A DNA stretch of 64,000 nt from Kineococcus xinjiangensis. GTDB lineage: Bacteria > Actinomycetota > Actinomycetes > Actinomycetales > Kineococcaceae. Shown here piece by piece: positions 44,325-52,811 of this stretch. The notes beneath the pieces were generated by a model that had not been told where the DNA came from, did not search any database, and worked only from the letters and a program-made list of their open reading frames with translations. The translations under genes were made by a program, and so were the position numbers. The stretch lies in contig NZ_PTJD01000006.1 of NCBI RefSeq assembly GCF_002934625.1, positions 211,086 to 275,085 on the forward strand, given 5' to 3'. Position 1 is the stretch's first letter, and each line of letters begins with the position of its first letter.

Positions 44325-45671
44325 GTGAAGCCGATGAGCGCACCGGAGACCAGCAGTTCCGCCAGCCCCCCACCCACCACGCGCCGCCGCGTCCTCGGCG
44401 GCGCTGCGACCCTCGCGCTCTGCGCCACCGCACTGACCGCCTGCGGCGAGGCGAACACGGGCACGGGCGTCCCGACGCTCACCTGGTACATCAACAACGC
44501 CTTCGACGCGCCGATCGGTGAGCGCTGTTCGGAGGAGGCGGAGGCGTACGACATCAGGACCGAGCAGTTGCCCAACAACGCCGCGGGACAGCGGGAGCAG
44601 ATCCTGCGCCGCCTCGCCGCCAACGACTCCTCGATGGACATCCTCAGCCTCGACCCCCCGTACATGGCCGAGCTGGCCGAGGCGGGCTTCCTGCGCCCGT
44701 TCACCGGCGAGGAGCGGGAGGAGTTCTCCGAGGACGTCCTCGAGGGACCGCTGCAGCAGTCGCTGTACGAGGACACGATGTTCGGCGCTCCCTTCTTCGC
44801 CAACACCCAGCTCCTCTGGTACAAGAAGTCGGTCGCCGAGGAGGCCGGCCTCGACATGAGCGAGCCGGTCACCTGGGACCAGATCATCGACGCCGCCGAG
44901 CAGACGGACAGCACCGTCGCGGTCCAGGGCCAGCGCAACGAGAGCCTGATGGTCTGGGTCAACGCGCTCGTGGAGTCCGCCGGCGGGGCGATCATCGATC
45001 CCGACAGCCAGGGCGCCGACGCCGAGGACGTCGAGGCGACGATCGACAGCCCCGCCGGGAAGCGGGCTGCCGAGATCATGACCCGCATCGCGGACTCGAC
45101 AGCCGCCCCGCCCGCCCTGAGCACCGCGGCCGAGGAGACCTCGCGAGCCGCCTTCCAGGAGGAGCGCGGCGGCTTCATGGTGAACTGGCCCTACGTCTGG
45201 AACGCCTTCGCCGCCGGCGAGGAGGACGGGACCCTGCCGGCCGGCTTCCGGGAGGACGTGGGCTGGGCCGTCTACCCGCGGGTGGACGCCGACACCCCCG
45301 CCGCGACCCCCATCGGCGGCGTCGGCCTCAGCGTCGGCGCCTTCAGCGAGCACCCCGACCTGGCCGTCGACGCGATCCGCTGCCTGCGCTCCGTCGAGAG
45401 CCAGGTCGAGCACATGCTCACCGGCGGCGAGCCGGGCGCCAACGCGGCCGTCTTCGAGGATCCCCGCGTGCGCGAGCAGTTCCCGATGTGGGAGGCCATC
45501 CGCACGGGCCTCGTCGACGCCGCACCGCGCCCCATCACCCCCTTCTACGGCGACGTCACCGGCGCGATCCAGCAGGGCTACCACCCCCCGAGCGAGATCT
45601 CCCCCGAAACGGCGCCCCAGCGGACGGCCGAGCTGATCGAGGGCGTCCTCTCCAACGAGCAGCTCCTCTAG
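44325..45671 (+). CDS. lpqY: LpqY-like sugar-binding lipoprotein (trehalose/maltose importer)
   Basis: 448 aa from a GTG with AGGAGG 5 nt upstream. A signal with TRRRVLGG and lipobox LTAC (lipidated Cys near 38) anchors it outside the membrane. The mature protein is an ABC solute-binding protein: LTWYINNAFDAPIGERC, QREQILRRLAANDSSMDILSLDPPYMAELAEAGFLRPF, APFFANTQLLWYKKSV and GGFMVNWPYVW. These blocks follow mycobacterial LpqY closely, and so does the gene order. Trehalose is therefore the best guess, maltose the alternative. Confidence 0.88.
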   Translation: MKPMSAPETSSSASPPPTTRRRVLGGAATLALCATALTACGEANTGTGVPTLTWYINNAFDAPIGERCSEEAEAYDIRTEQLPNNAAGQREQILRRLAANDSSMDILSLDPPYMAELAEAGFLRPFTGEEREEFSEDVLEGPLQQSLYEDTMFGAPFFANTQLLWYKKSVAEEAGLDMSEPVTWDQIIDAAEQTDSTVAVQGQRNESLMVWVNALVESAGGAIIDPDSQGADAEDVEATIDSPAGKRAAEIMTRIADSTAAPPALSTAAEETSRAAFQEERGGFMVNWPYVWNAFAAGEEDGTLPAGFREDVGWAVYPRVDADTPAATPIGGVGLSVGAFSEHPDLAVDAIRCLRSVESQVEHMLTGGEPGANAAVFEDPRVREQFPMWEAIRTGLVDAAPRPITPFYGDVTGAIQQGYHPPSEISPETAPQRTAELIEGVLSNEQLL

Positions 45672-45679
45672 GAGGCCCA

Positions 45680-46630
45680 GTGAGCACCACGGTTCCCGCC
45701 GCCGCGGGCGAGGTCCGCGACGACCTCTCCGTCACCCACCACGGACGCCCGAAGCTGAGCGACCGGGCCCGCCACGAGCGCCGCCTCGGCTGGATGCTCG
45801 CCGGGCCCGCGTTCGTCCTGATGGTGGCCGTCACCGGCTACCCCGTCCTCAACGCCGTCTGGCTGTCCCTCTTCGACTACCGGCTCACGGCTCCGGACGA
45901 CCGGGAGTTCGTCGGGCTGAGCAACTACGCCCTGATCCTCAGCGACGGCCTGTTCTGGCGGCAGTTCGGCGTCACCGCGGCGATCACCGTGGTGACGGTC
46001 GCGGTGGAGTTCGTCCTGGGCTTCGCCCTCGCCATGGTGATGCACCGCGCGCTGTTCCTGCGGCGCACGCTGCGCACGGCGATCCTCATCCCCTACGGCA
46101 TCATCACGGTCGTCTCCGCCTACGCCTGGCAGTACGCCTTCGCCTCGGCCTCCGGCTTCGTCAACCCGCTGCTCGGCCTCGGCGGCTACAACTGGTTCGG
46201 GGACACGGTCCCGTCCCTGGTGGTCATCTGCCTCTCCGAGATCTGGAAGACCACGCCGTTCCTGTCGCTGCTGCTGCTGGCGGGCCTGGCGCAGATTCCC
46301 GAGGACTACCTCGAGGCCGCCAAGGTCGACGGCGCCACCGCATGGCAGCGCTTCCGCAGGGTGATCATGCCGAACATGAAGGCGGCCATCATGGTCGCCC
46401 TGCTGTTCCGCACGCTCGACGCGTTCCGCATCTTCGACAACGTGTTCATCATGACCCAGGGCGCGCAGGGCACCGAGACCCTGTCCTTCCTGGCCTACCG
46501 GCAGACGATCTCGCGCGTGCAGATCGGCCTGGGCTCGGCGGTGAGCGTGATCCTGGCCATCCTGGTCGTGCTCATCGCGGTGATGTTCGTCAAGGGCTTC
46601 AAGACCAACCTGTCCCAGCAGAAGGGGTGA
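45680..46630 (+). CDS. sugA: Sugar ABC transporter permease SugA-like
   Basis: 316 aa from a GTG with GGAGG 4 nt upstream, 8 nt after lpqY. Six membrane helices are visible. The EAA loop that docks the ATPase reads YLEAAKVDGATAWQRFRRVIMPNM near residue 210. A long cytosolic N-terminus (about 35 residues) precedes the first helix MLAGPAFVLMVAVTGYPV. It forms the membrane pore with the next gene product. Confidence 0.9.
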   Translation: MSTTVPAAAGEVRDDLSVTHHGRPKLSDRARHERRLGWMLAGPAFVLMVAVTGYPVLNAVWLSLFDYRLTAPDDREFVGLSNYALILSDGLFWRQFGVTAAITVVTVAVEFVLGFALAMVMHRALFLRRTLRTAILIPYGIITVVSAYAWQYAFASASGFVNPLLGLGGYNWFGDTVPSLVVICLSEIWKTTPFLSLLLLAGLAQIPEDYLEAAKVDGATAWQRFRRVIMPNMKAAIMVALLFRTLDAFRIFDNVFIMTQGAQGTETLSFLAYRQTISRVQIGLGSAVSVILAILVVLIAVMFVKGFKTNLSQQKG

Positions 46631-46632
46631 CC

Positions 46633-47535
46633 ATGACCACCATGGAACGAGAGGCCGGCGCCCCTCCGGCAGCCGAGACCAGCAGCAAGCGCTCCCCGAA
46701 GGTGTCCTCCAGCGAGCGCAAGAGCCAGATCCTGTGGCTCGTCGGGGCGATCGTCATCATCGCCTACGCGCTCATCCCGGTGGCGTGGATCCTCTCGCTG
46801 TCCCTGAAGGCCGGCGACGACATCAACAACCAGCGCTTCCTGCCGAGCGACGTCAGCCTGGAGAACTACCGCATCGTCCTGTCCTCGGACATCTTCCTCT
46901 CGGCGCTGCGCAACTCGGTCGGCATCGCCGCCATCGCCACGACGATCTCCGTGGTGCTCGCCACCCTGGCGGCCTATGCGATCGCCCGGCTGGAGTTCCC
47001 CGGCAAGAAGCTGATCCTGGGCGTGGCGCTGGCCATCACGGTGTTCCCGGTCATCTCCATCGCCACGCCGCTGTTCAACATGTGGCGGACCATCGGACTG
47101 TACGACACCTGGCTGGGGCTCATCATCCCCTACCTGTCGTTCTCGATCCCGCTCTCGGTCTACGTCCTCTCCGCGTTCTTCCGCGAGATCCCGTGGGAGA
47201 TGGAGCAGGCGGCGCAGGTGGACGGCGCCACGGCGTGGCAGGCCTTCCGGAAGGTGATCGTGCCGCTGGCGGCACCCGGCGTCTTCACGGCGGCGATCCT
47301 CACCTTCTTCGCCATCTGGAACGACTTCGTCTTCGGCATCACCCTGACCTCCACGGAGGCGGCCAGGCCGGTGCCCGCAGCACTCGCGTTCTTCAGCGGC
47401 GCGAGCCAGTTCTCCCAGCCGACCGCCCCGATCGCCGCGGCGTCGGTCCTGGTCACCATCCCCGTGATCATCCTCGTCCTGCTCTTCCAGCAGAAGATCG
47501 TGGCGGGGCTCACCAACGGCGCAGTGAAGGGCTGA
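46633..47535 (+). CDS. sugB: Sugar ABC transporter permease SugB-like
   Basis: 300 aa from an ATG 2 nt after the sugA stop, with AAGGGG upstream; a GTG two codons earlier overlaps that stop. Six helices, with the EAA motif in EMEQAAQVDGATAWQAFRKVIVPLAAPG near residue 195. The N-terminus is polar, Ser/Lys-rich, before LWLVGAIVIIAYALIPVAWIL. It partners SugA. Confidence 0.9.
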   Translation: MTTMEREAGAPPAAETSSKRSPKVSSSERKSQILWLVGAIVIIAYALIPVAWILSLSLKAGDDINNQRFLPSDVSLENYRIVLSSDIFLSALRNSVGIAAIATTISVVLATLAAYAIARLEFPGKKLILGVALAITVFPVISIATPLFNMWRTIGLYDTWLGLIIPYLSFSIPLSVYVLSAFFREIPWEMEQAAQVDGATAWQAFRKVIVPLAAPGVFTAAILTFFAIWNDFVFGITLTSTEAARPVPAALAFFSGASQFSQPTAPIAAASVLVTIPVIILVLLFQQKIVAGLTNGAVKG

Positions 47536-47539
47536 TCCC

Positions 47540-48907
47540 ATGGCAGCGATCGAGATCGACCACCTCGTCAAGCAGTACCCGAACGGCTTCAAGGGGGTCA
47601 ACGACGTCAGCCTGAACATCGCCGACGGAGAGTTCGTGATCCTCGTCGGGCCCTCGGGCTGCGGGAAGTCCACCCTGCTGCGGATGATCGTCGGCCTGGA
47701 GGACATCACCTCCGGGGAGCTGCGCATCGACGGCAAGCGGGTCAACGAGAAGGCCCCCCGCGAGCGCAACCTGTCGATGGTCTTCCAGAACTACGCCCTC
47801 TACCCGCACCTCTCGGTCCGGGAGAACATCGCCTTCCCGCTGCGGCTGAAGAAGGACGTTCCCGAGGAGGAGATCCGGCGGCGCGTGGACGAGGCCGCCG
47901 GGCTGCTGGAGCTGGGTGAGCTGCTGGAGCGCAAGCCCGCACAGCTCTCCGGGGGTCAGCGCCAGCGCGTCGCGATGGGGCGCGCCATCGTCCGTCAGGC
48001 CGACGCGTTCCTCTTCGACGAGCCGCTGTCCAACCTGGACGCGAAGCTGCGCGGGCAGATGCGCAGCGAGATCTCCCGGATGCAGCGCCGCCTCGGCACC
48101 ACGACGGTCTACGTCACCCACGACCAGACCGAGGCGATGACGCTCGGCGACCGGGTAGCGGTGCTGCGCAAGGGGATCCTGCAGCAGGTCGCCTCCCCGC
48201 GGGAGCTGTACGAGCAGCCGGCGAACCTGTTCGTGGCCGGGTTCATCGGCTCGCCGCCGATGAACTTCCTGCCCGCCCACGTCGAGGGTGACTGCCTCGA
48301 CACCCCCTTCGGGCCGATCCCGCTGAGCCGCGAGCGGGCCGACGCGGTGGCCGGGCGGGACCTCCTCCTCGTCGGCATCCGGCCGGAGTACTTCGAGGAC
48401 TCCTCGCTGGTGGACGACGCCAAGCGTCCGCACGGCAGCACGTTCCAGGCCCGCATCGACTTCACGGAGTGGCTGGGCGACGCGCAGTTCGCGTACCTGC
48501 CCTTCGACGCGGAGCCGGAGGTGCGGGACCGGCTGCGGGAGCTGTCCCAGGAGCTCGACAGCGACCAGCTGCGCACGCAGGCCGTCGTGAAGATCGACGC
48601 GTCCAGCCGGATCCGCGAGGGTCAGACCGCCGAGATGTGGGTGGACCTCCGCAAGATCCACGTGTTCGACCCGCGCACGGGCGAGAACCTGACCCGCGAC
48701 GAGGAGGCCGGCGCCGAGCTCACCCGGCAGGTGGCGGCCGACCGCGCGCAGCAGGTGGACCTGGCCGGCGGCGGGCGCTCGAGCGGCACGACGGAGACGG
48801 GCGGTGCGGGGCCGACGGGCGGCGCCCACCGCGCCGACGCGCCGCAGTCGGTGGACGTGCGCGACGCGGCGGGGTCGAGGCAGATGTCGGGCGGCAGCAC
48901 CACCTGA
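47540..48907 (+). CDS. sugC: Sugar ABC transporter ATPase SugC/MsmX-like with long C-terminal tail
   Basis: 455 aa, 4 nt after sugB. Walker A is GPSGCGKST (near 38), Q-loop MVFQNYALYPHL, signature LSGGQRQRVAMGRAI, Walker B AFLFDEPLSNLDAKLRGQ and H-loop VYVTHDQTEA. A C-terminal OB/TOBE regulatory domain follows (FIGSPPMNFLPAHV, VGIRPEYFED). Compared with the roughly 390 aa of mycobacterial SugC it has an extra disordered tail of about 60 residues rich in Gly/Thr/Ala. It energises the importer. Confidence 0.92.
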   Translation: MAAIEIDHLVKQYPNGFKGVNDVSLNIADGEFVILVGPSGCGKSTLLRMIVGLEDITSGELRIDGKRVNEKAPRERNLSMVFQNYALYPHLSVRENIAFPLRLKKDVPEEEIRRRVDEAAGLLELGELLERKPAQLSGGQRQRVAMGRAIVRQADAFLFDEPLSNLDAKLRGQMRSEISRMQRRLGTTTVYVTHDQTEAMTLGDRVAVLRKGILQQVASPRELYEQPANLFVAGFIGSPPMNFLPAHVEGDCLDTPFGPIPLSRERADAVAGRDLLLVGIRPEYFEDSSLVDDAKRPHGSTFQARIDFTEWLGDAQFAYLPFDAEPEVRDRLRELSQELDSDQLRTQAVVKIDASSRIREGQTAEMWVDLRKIHVFDPRTGENLTRDEEAGAELTRQVAADRAQQVDLAGGGRSSGTTETGGAGPTGGAHRADAPQSVDVRDAAGSRQMSGGSTT

Positions 48908-48917
48908 GCGAGGCGGG

Positions 48918-48952
48918 GCGGGGCCGTGGGCGCGGGGTGCCCACGGCCCCGC
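48918..48952 (+). terminator. Hairpin terminator after sugC (14-bp stem)
   Basis: Arms 48918-48931 and 48939-48952 are perfect complements with a 7-nt loop, 11 nt after the sugC stop. Confidence 0.8.
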
Positions 48953-49033
48953 GCTCGTGCCGGCCCCCGGAGACCCCGGGGGGGGACGAGCGGCGCCGGT
49001 GGACGAGCGGCGCCGGGCGCGGCGGGGAACCGC

Positions 49034-49579
49034 TCAGCGCCCGGCGGCGGCGCTGCGGCGCTCCAGCAGGACGGTGTCCCGCCACCGCCCGGCCAGGGGC
49101 CCGTGGCTCATGAGGGCGATGCGCTCGCGCCGCCCGACGAGGCGGAAGCCCGCTGCGGTGTGCAGCGCGAGGCTGGCGCTGTTCTCGGGGAACACGCTGC
49201 CCTGCAACGTCCAGACGCCCGCCGCCTCGGTGGACGCGATGAGCGCGTCCAGCAGCAGTCGCCCCACGCCCCGGCCGCGGGCCGCCGGGGCGACGTAGAC
49301 GGAGTGCTCCACCACCCCGGCGTAGACGGCGCGGGAGGAGACCGGGGAGACGGCGGCCCAGCCGAGCACCGCGGCCGCAGCGTCGAGGGCCACGAGGCGG
49401 TGCTCCTCCAGGTGGGCCGCGTCGAAGACCTCCCAGGCCGGCGGGGAGTCCTGGAAGGTGGCGTGCCCGGTGGCGATGCCGGCGGCGTAGACGTCGCGCA
49501 CGGCGGGCCAGTGCCGCGGGTCCATTGGCGCGGTCCGCAGCTCCCCCGCGCCGCCGCTGGCGGCGCCCTGCCGGCTCAT
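49034..49579 (-). CDS. arsN1: GNAT N-acetyltransferase, ArsN1/phosphinothricin-acetyltransferase-like
   Basis: 181 aa; the ATG overlaps the arsR stop (ATGA). The GNAT fold is clear: RDVYAAGIATGHATFQDSPP near 28, LGWAAVSPVSSRAVYAGVVEHSVYVAPAARGRGVGRLLLDALI (acetyl-CoA loop RGRGVG), and GVWTLQGSVFPENSASLALHTAAGF. These match the PAT/bar group. ArsN1 members of this group, located in ars operons, acetylate arsinothricin, an organoarsenical antibiotic. Coupling to ArsR makes ArsN1 the best reading; phosphinothricin or methionine-sulfoximine acetyltransferase is the alternative. Confidence 0.82.
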   Translation of the reverse strand: MSRQGAASGGAGELRTAPMDPRHWPAVRDVYAAGIATGHATFQDSPPAWEVFDAAHLEEHRLVALDAAAAVLGWAAVSPVSSRAVYAGVVEHSVYVAPAARGRGVGRLLLDALIASTEAAGVWTLQGSVFPENSASLALHTAAGFRLVGRRERIALMSHGPLAGRWRDTVLLERRSAAAGR

Positions 49580-49953
49580 GCCGGGGCGTTGCCCGGGGTG
49601 CGGCTGCTCAGCACCGCCGCCAGCGCGTCGAGAGCCCGGGGGACGAGGGTGAAGTAGGCCCAGGTGCCGCGCTTCTCGCGGGTCAGCAGGCCCGCCTCGG
49701 TGAGCACCTTGAGGTGGTGGGAGACCGTCGGCTGGCTGAGGCCCAGGGGGCCGGTGAGGTCGCACACGCACGCGCTCGCGCCCTCGTGCGTGGCGATGAG
49801 GGACAGCAACCGCAGGCGGGCGGGGTCGGCGACGGCCTTGAGGGTGCGGGCCAGCGCGGCCGCGGCCTCGGCGCTGAGGGGGGCTCCGGTCAGCGGGGCG
49901 CAGCAGGCCGTGGCGGGAGCGGGGGTCGGCTCGAGGGTCCGGGACGTGGCCAT
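49576..49953 (-). CDS. arsR: ArsR-family arsenic repressor
   Basis: 125 aa. The winged-helix has the HTH GLSQPTVSHHLKVLTEAGL near 74-92. Candidate As(III) ligands are the vicinal Cys17-Cys18 (ATACCAP) and Cys62/Cys64 (ACVCDL); the N-terminal Cys pair plus a Cys in the DNA-binding region resembles the Corynebacterium ArsR site. It is divergent from the arsO-like gene, with dyad sites in between, and coupled to the acetyltransferase. Confidence 0.92.
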   Translation of the reverse strand: MATSRTLEPTPAPATACCAPLTGAPLSAEAAAALARTLKAVADPARLRLLSLIATHEGASACVCDLTGPLGLSQPTVSHHLKVLTEAGLLTREKRGTWAYFTLVPRALDALAAVLSSRTPGNAPA

Positions 49954-49973
49954 GCGCCCAGTATGGCCCCACC

Positions 49974-50051
49974 CATCGATCGCCGCCTATGTTGACGAGC
50001 ATCGATATGAGCTGCCAGAGTCGCCCCACAGGACATCGACATGCGTCGATG
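49974..50051. promoter_or_regulatory. Candidate ArsR operators in the arsR/arsO intergenic region
   Basis: The motif catcgat occurs at 49974-49980 and 50000-50006, and a perfect dyad catcgac-atgc-gtcgatg spans 50034-50051. Three related sites between divergent ars genes are expected for a dimeric ArsR that controls both directions. Confidence 0.6.
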
Positions 50052-50065
50052 AAGAGGGGAGAATC

Positions 50066-51328
50066 ATGCTCCAGCCCACGACGACCGGCCAGGCGGTCGG
50101 CAGGGCCGTGGCCACCACAGGGGCGGAACCGGTCGACGCGCTCGGCTGCTGCTCGCCGCAGGGGGCGCGCCCCGGCACGGACGTCGACGTCCTCGTGATC
50201 GGGGCCGGCCAGGCCGGCCTGGCGGCCGGGTACGCCCTGCGCCGCACCGGAGTGAGCTTCACGCTGGTGGACGCGGCCGCACACGTGGGCGGCTCGTGGG
50301 CGGGCTACTACGACAGCCTCACCCTCTTCTCGCCGGCCGGGCGCTCCGCCCTTCCCGGCCTGCCCTTCCCCGGCGATCCGGGCCGCTACCCGCACCGCGA
50401 CGAGGTGGCCGCCTACCTGCGCCGCTACGCCGAGCACTTCGCCCTGCCGGTGCGCACCGGCACCCGCGTGCAGCGGGTGCGCTGGGACGGCGCCGCGTTC
50501 AGCGTCTCCCTGGCCGCCCGCGGCGAGGACGGTGCCCGATCGTCGCTGCGGGCCGGAGCCGTCATCGCCGCGAGCGGCGGCTTCGGCGCCCCGCACCTGC
50601 CGGACCTTCCGGGTGCGCGGGAGTTCGGGGGGCAGATGCTGCACGTGGGCCGCTACCGCAGCCCCACGGCCTTCGCCGGGCAGCGGGTCGTGGTGGTCGG
50701 CGCGGGCAACTCGGCGGTGCAGGTCGCCACCGAACTGGCGGAGGTCGCCACCGTCACCCTCGCCAGCCGCGCCCCGGTCCGGTGGCGGTCCCAGCGACCC
50801 CTCGGTGTCGACGTCCACCACTGGACCCGCTTCAGCGGCGTGGAGGCCCTCCCCCTCGGGCGCCACGCCCAGCAGGTCGTCGGGGTGCTCGACGACGGGC
50901 GCTACCGCGCCGCCCTGGCCGCCGGTCGCCCCGGGCGCCGCCCGATGTTCACCACCCTCACACCGACCGGCGTGCGCTGGGCCGACGGCGTCGAGGAGGA
51001 CGTCGACACGGTGGTCCTGGCCACCGGCTACCGCCCGGACCTCGGCTACCTGCGGGACCTGGTGCTGCCCGACGGCCGCAGCGCCCTCGACGCACGGCAG
51101 GACCCGATGCACCGCCGGGGCGTCAGCACCACCGTTCCGGGGCTCGGCTACGTCGGCCTGCCCGGACAGCACGGCCTCGCCTCCGCCACCCTGCGCGGCG
51201 CCGGACCCGACGCCCGCCGCGTCGTGCGGCGCCTCACCGACCAGCTGCGTCGCCGGGCTCCCACCCCGGCACCGCCGGGCCCGGCGTCGAGGACCACCAC
51301 GCGACCAGACCCGAGGAGCCCTCGATGA
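50066..51328 (+). CDS. arsO: ArsO-like flavin-dependent monooxygenase
   Basis: 420 aa with AGGGGAG upstream of the ATG. Two Rossmann motifs are present: FAD site VLVIGAGQAGLAAGYALRR near 42, and NADPH site VVVVGAGNSAVQVATELAE near 213. The block between, SWAGYYDSLTLFSPAGRSALPGLPFPG, is shared with ars-associated flavoproteins. ArsO genes occur in actinobacterial ars clusters (Streptomyces arsRBOCT); the reaction is not settled. The stop overlaps the next start (ATGA). An N-terminal extension carries Cys-Cys near residue 28. Confidence 0.8.
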   Translation: MLQPTTTGQAVGRAVATTGAEPVDALGCCSPQGARPGTDVDVLVIGAGQAGLAAGYALRRTGVSFTLVDAAAHVGGSWAGYYDSLTLFSPAGRSALPGLPFPGDPGRYPHRDEVAAYLRRYAEHFALPVRTGTRVQRVRWDGAAFSVSLAARGEDGARSSLRAGAVIAASGGFGAPHLPDLPGAREFGGQMLHVGRYRSPTAFAGQRVVVVGAGNSAVQVATELAEVATVTLASRAPVRWRSQRPLGVDVHHWTRFSGVEALPLGRHAQQVVGVLDDGRYRAALAAGRPGRRPMFTTLTPTGVRWADGVEEDVDTVVLATGYRPDLGYLRDLVLPDGRSALDARQDPMHRRGVSTTVPGLGYVGLPGQHGLASATLRGAGPDARRVVRRLTDQLRRRAPTPAPPGPASRTTTRPDPRSPR

Positions 51329-52725
51329 GCAGTTCCACCGTCCCTGCCGCCACGACCCCGCCCGGCCTGCCCGTCGCGGTTCTCGGCGCCGGGCCCGTCG
51401 GGCTCGCCGCCGCCGCCCACCTGCTGGAGCGCGGCCTGGAACCCCTGGTCCTCGAGGCCGGCGAGCAGGTCGGCGCGAGCGTCGCCGCGTGGGGGCACGT
51501 CCGGCTGTTCTCCCCGTGGCGCTACGACCTCGACGCCGCCGCCCGACGCCTGCTGGAACCCACCGGCTGGAGCGCACCGGAACTCACCGGACTGCCCACC
51601 GGCGCCGAACTCGTCGAGGACTACCTCCGGCCGCTGGCCGCCACACCCGAGCTGGCCCCTCGCATCCGCACCGGCTCCCGGGTGGTGGCCGTCACCCGGC
51701 AGGGCACGGACAAGACCCGCAGCCTCGGCCGCGAGCAGCGCCCCTTCCTCGTGCGCACCGTCACCGGCGGCGGGGTCGTCGACCACCTGGCGCGCGCCGT
51801 GATCGACGCGACCGGCACCTGGGAGCAGCGCAACCCCCTGGGCGCCGGTGGCCTGCCCGCACTCGGGGAGGACGGCGCCGCGCAGTTCCTGGCGGGCCCG
51901 CTGCCCGACGTCCTCGGCCGGGACCGCGAGAGGTTCGCCGGGCGGCACGCCCTGGTCGTCGGCGCGGGCCACTCCGCGACGAACACCCTGCTGGACCTGG
52001 TGCGCCTGGCGGAGCGGGCGCCCGGCACCCGCATCACCTGGGCGGTCCGCGGGAACTCGGTCACCCGCGTCTACGGAGGCGGTGCTGCCGACGCCCTGCC
52101 CGCCCGGGGCCTGCTCGGTTCCCGGTTGCGAGCGGCGGTGGAGGCCGGGCGCATCGAACTGCGGACGGGCGTCACCGTCACCGCACTGGAACCCGGCGTG
52201 CTGGAACCCGGCGAGGTGGAGGGCGGGGTGACCGTCGTCGCCGAGACCCCGGCGGGTCGCCGCGAGCTGCGCGTGGACGTCGTCGTCGCGGCCACCGGCT
52301 TCCGGCCCGACCTGGGGATCCTGCGCGAGCTGCGCCTCGACCTGGACCCGGGAGTCGAGGCGCCCCGCGCGCTCGCACCCCTGATCGATCCGGAGTTCCA
52401 CTCCTGCGGCACGGTTCCCCCGCACGGCGCAGGCGTGCTCGCGCACCCGGAGCAGGACTTCTACGTCGTGGGCATGAAGAGCTACGGCCGTGCCCCGACG
52501 TTCCTGCTGGCCACGGGCCACGAGCAGGTGCGCTCGATCGCGGCTGCCCTCGCCGGCGACGCGGAGGCGGCGGCCGACGTGCGCCTCGACCTGCCCGCGA
52601 CCGGCGCCTGCTCCAGCACCCCGTCCACGGCGGAGGCCGACGGCGTGGACGCCGACGGCGTGGAGGTCGACGATCCCGTGCCGGCGGGGGCGGTCCCCGC
52701 GGCGGCCGGCGGTGGCTGCTGCTGA
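51325..52725 (+). CDS. FAD/NAD(P)-binding oxidoreductase with Cys-rich C-terminus (ars-linked)
   Basis: 466 aa, ATG overlapping the arsO stop. The FAD site is PVAVLGAGPVGLAAAAHLLERG near 16 and the second nucleotide site ALVVGAGHSATNTLLDL near 211. A later block, VVVAATGFRPDLG, is typical of these reductases. The acidic tail carries a Cys near 438 (ATGACSSTPS) and ends in GGGCC. A paired terminal Cys-Cys recalls metal- or disulfide-handling flavoproteins such as mercuric reductase, so arsenic binding is a fair guess. A hairpin terminator follows. Confidence 0.82.
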   Translation: MSSSTVPAATTPPGLPVAVLGAGPVGLAAAAHLLERGLEPLVLEAGEQVGASVAAWGHVRLFSPWRYDLDAAARRLLEPTGWSAPELTGLPTGAELVEDYLRPLAATPELAPRIRTGSRVVAVTRQGTDKTRSLGREQRPFLVRTVTGGGVVDHLARAVIDATGTWEQRNPLGAGGLPALGEDGAAQFLAGPLPDVLGRDRERFAGRHALVVGAGHSATNTLLDLVRLAERAPGTRITWAVRGNSVTRVYGGGAADALPARGLLGSRLRAAVEAGRIELRTGVTVTALEPGVLEPGEVEGGVTVVAETPAGRRELRVDVVVAATGFRPDLGILRELRLDLDPGVEAPRALAPLIDPEFHSCGTVPPHGAGVLAHPEQDFYVVGMKSYGRAPTFLLATGHEQVRSIAAALAGDAEAAADVRLDLPATGACSSTPSTAEADGVDADGVEVDDPVPAGAVPAAAGGGCC

Positions 52726-52763
52726 GTGCGGCTCCCCCGCCCTCCGCGCGCTGCCGCGGACGC

Positions 52764-52798
52764 GTCGAGCCCGGACCCGCGGAGGGTCCGGGCTCGAC
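52764..52798. terminator. Bidirectional hairpin terminator (15-bp perfect stem)
   Basis: Arms 52764-52778 and 52784-52798 are perfect complements with a 5-nt loop. It separates the convergent flavoprotein and arsC genes. Confidence 0.86.
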
Positions 52799-52811
52799 CG
52801 GGACGCGCTGC

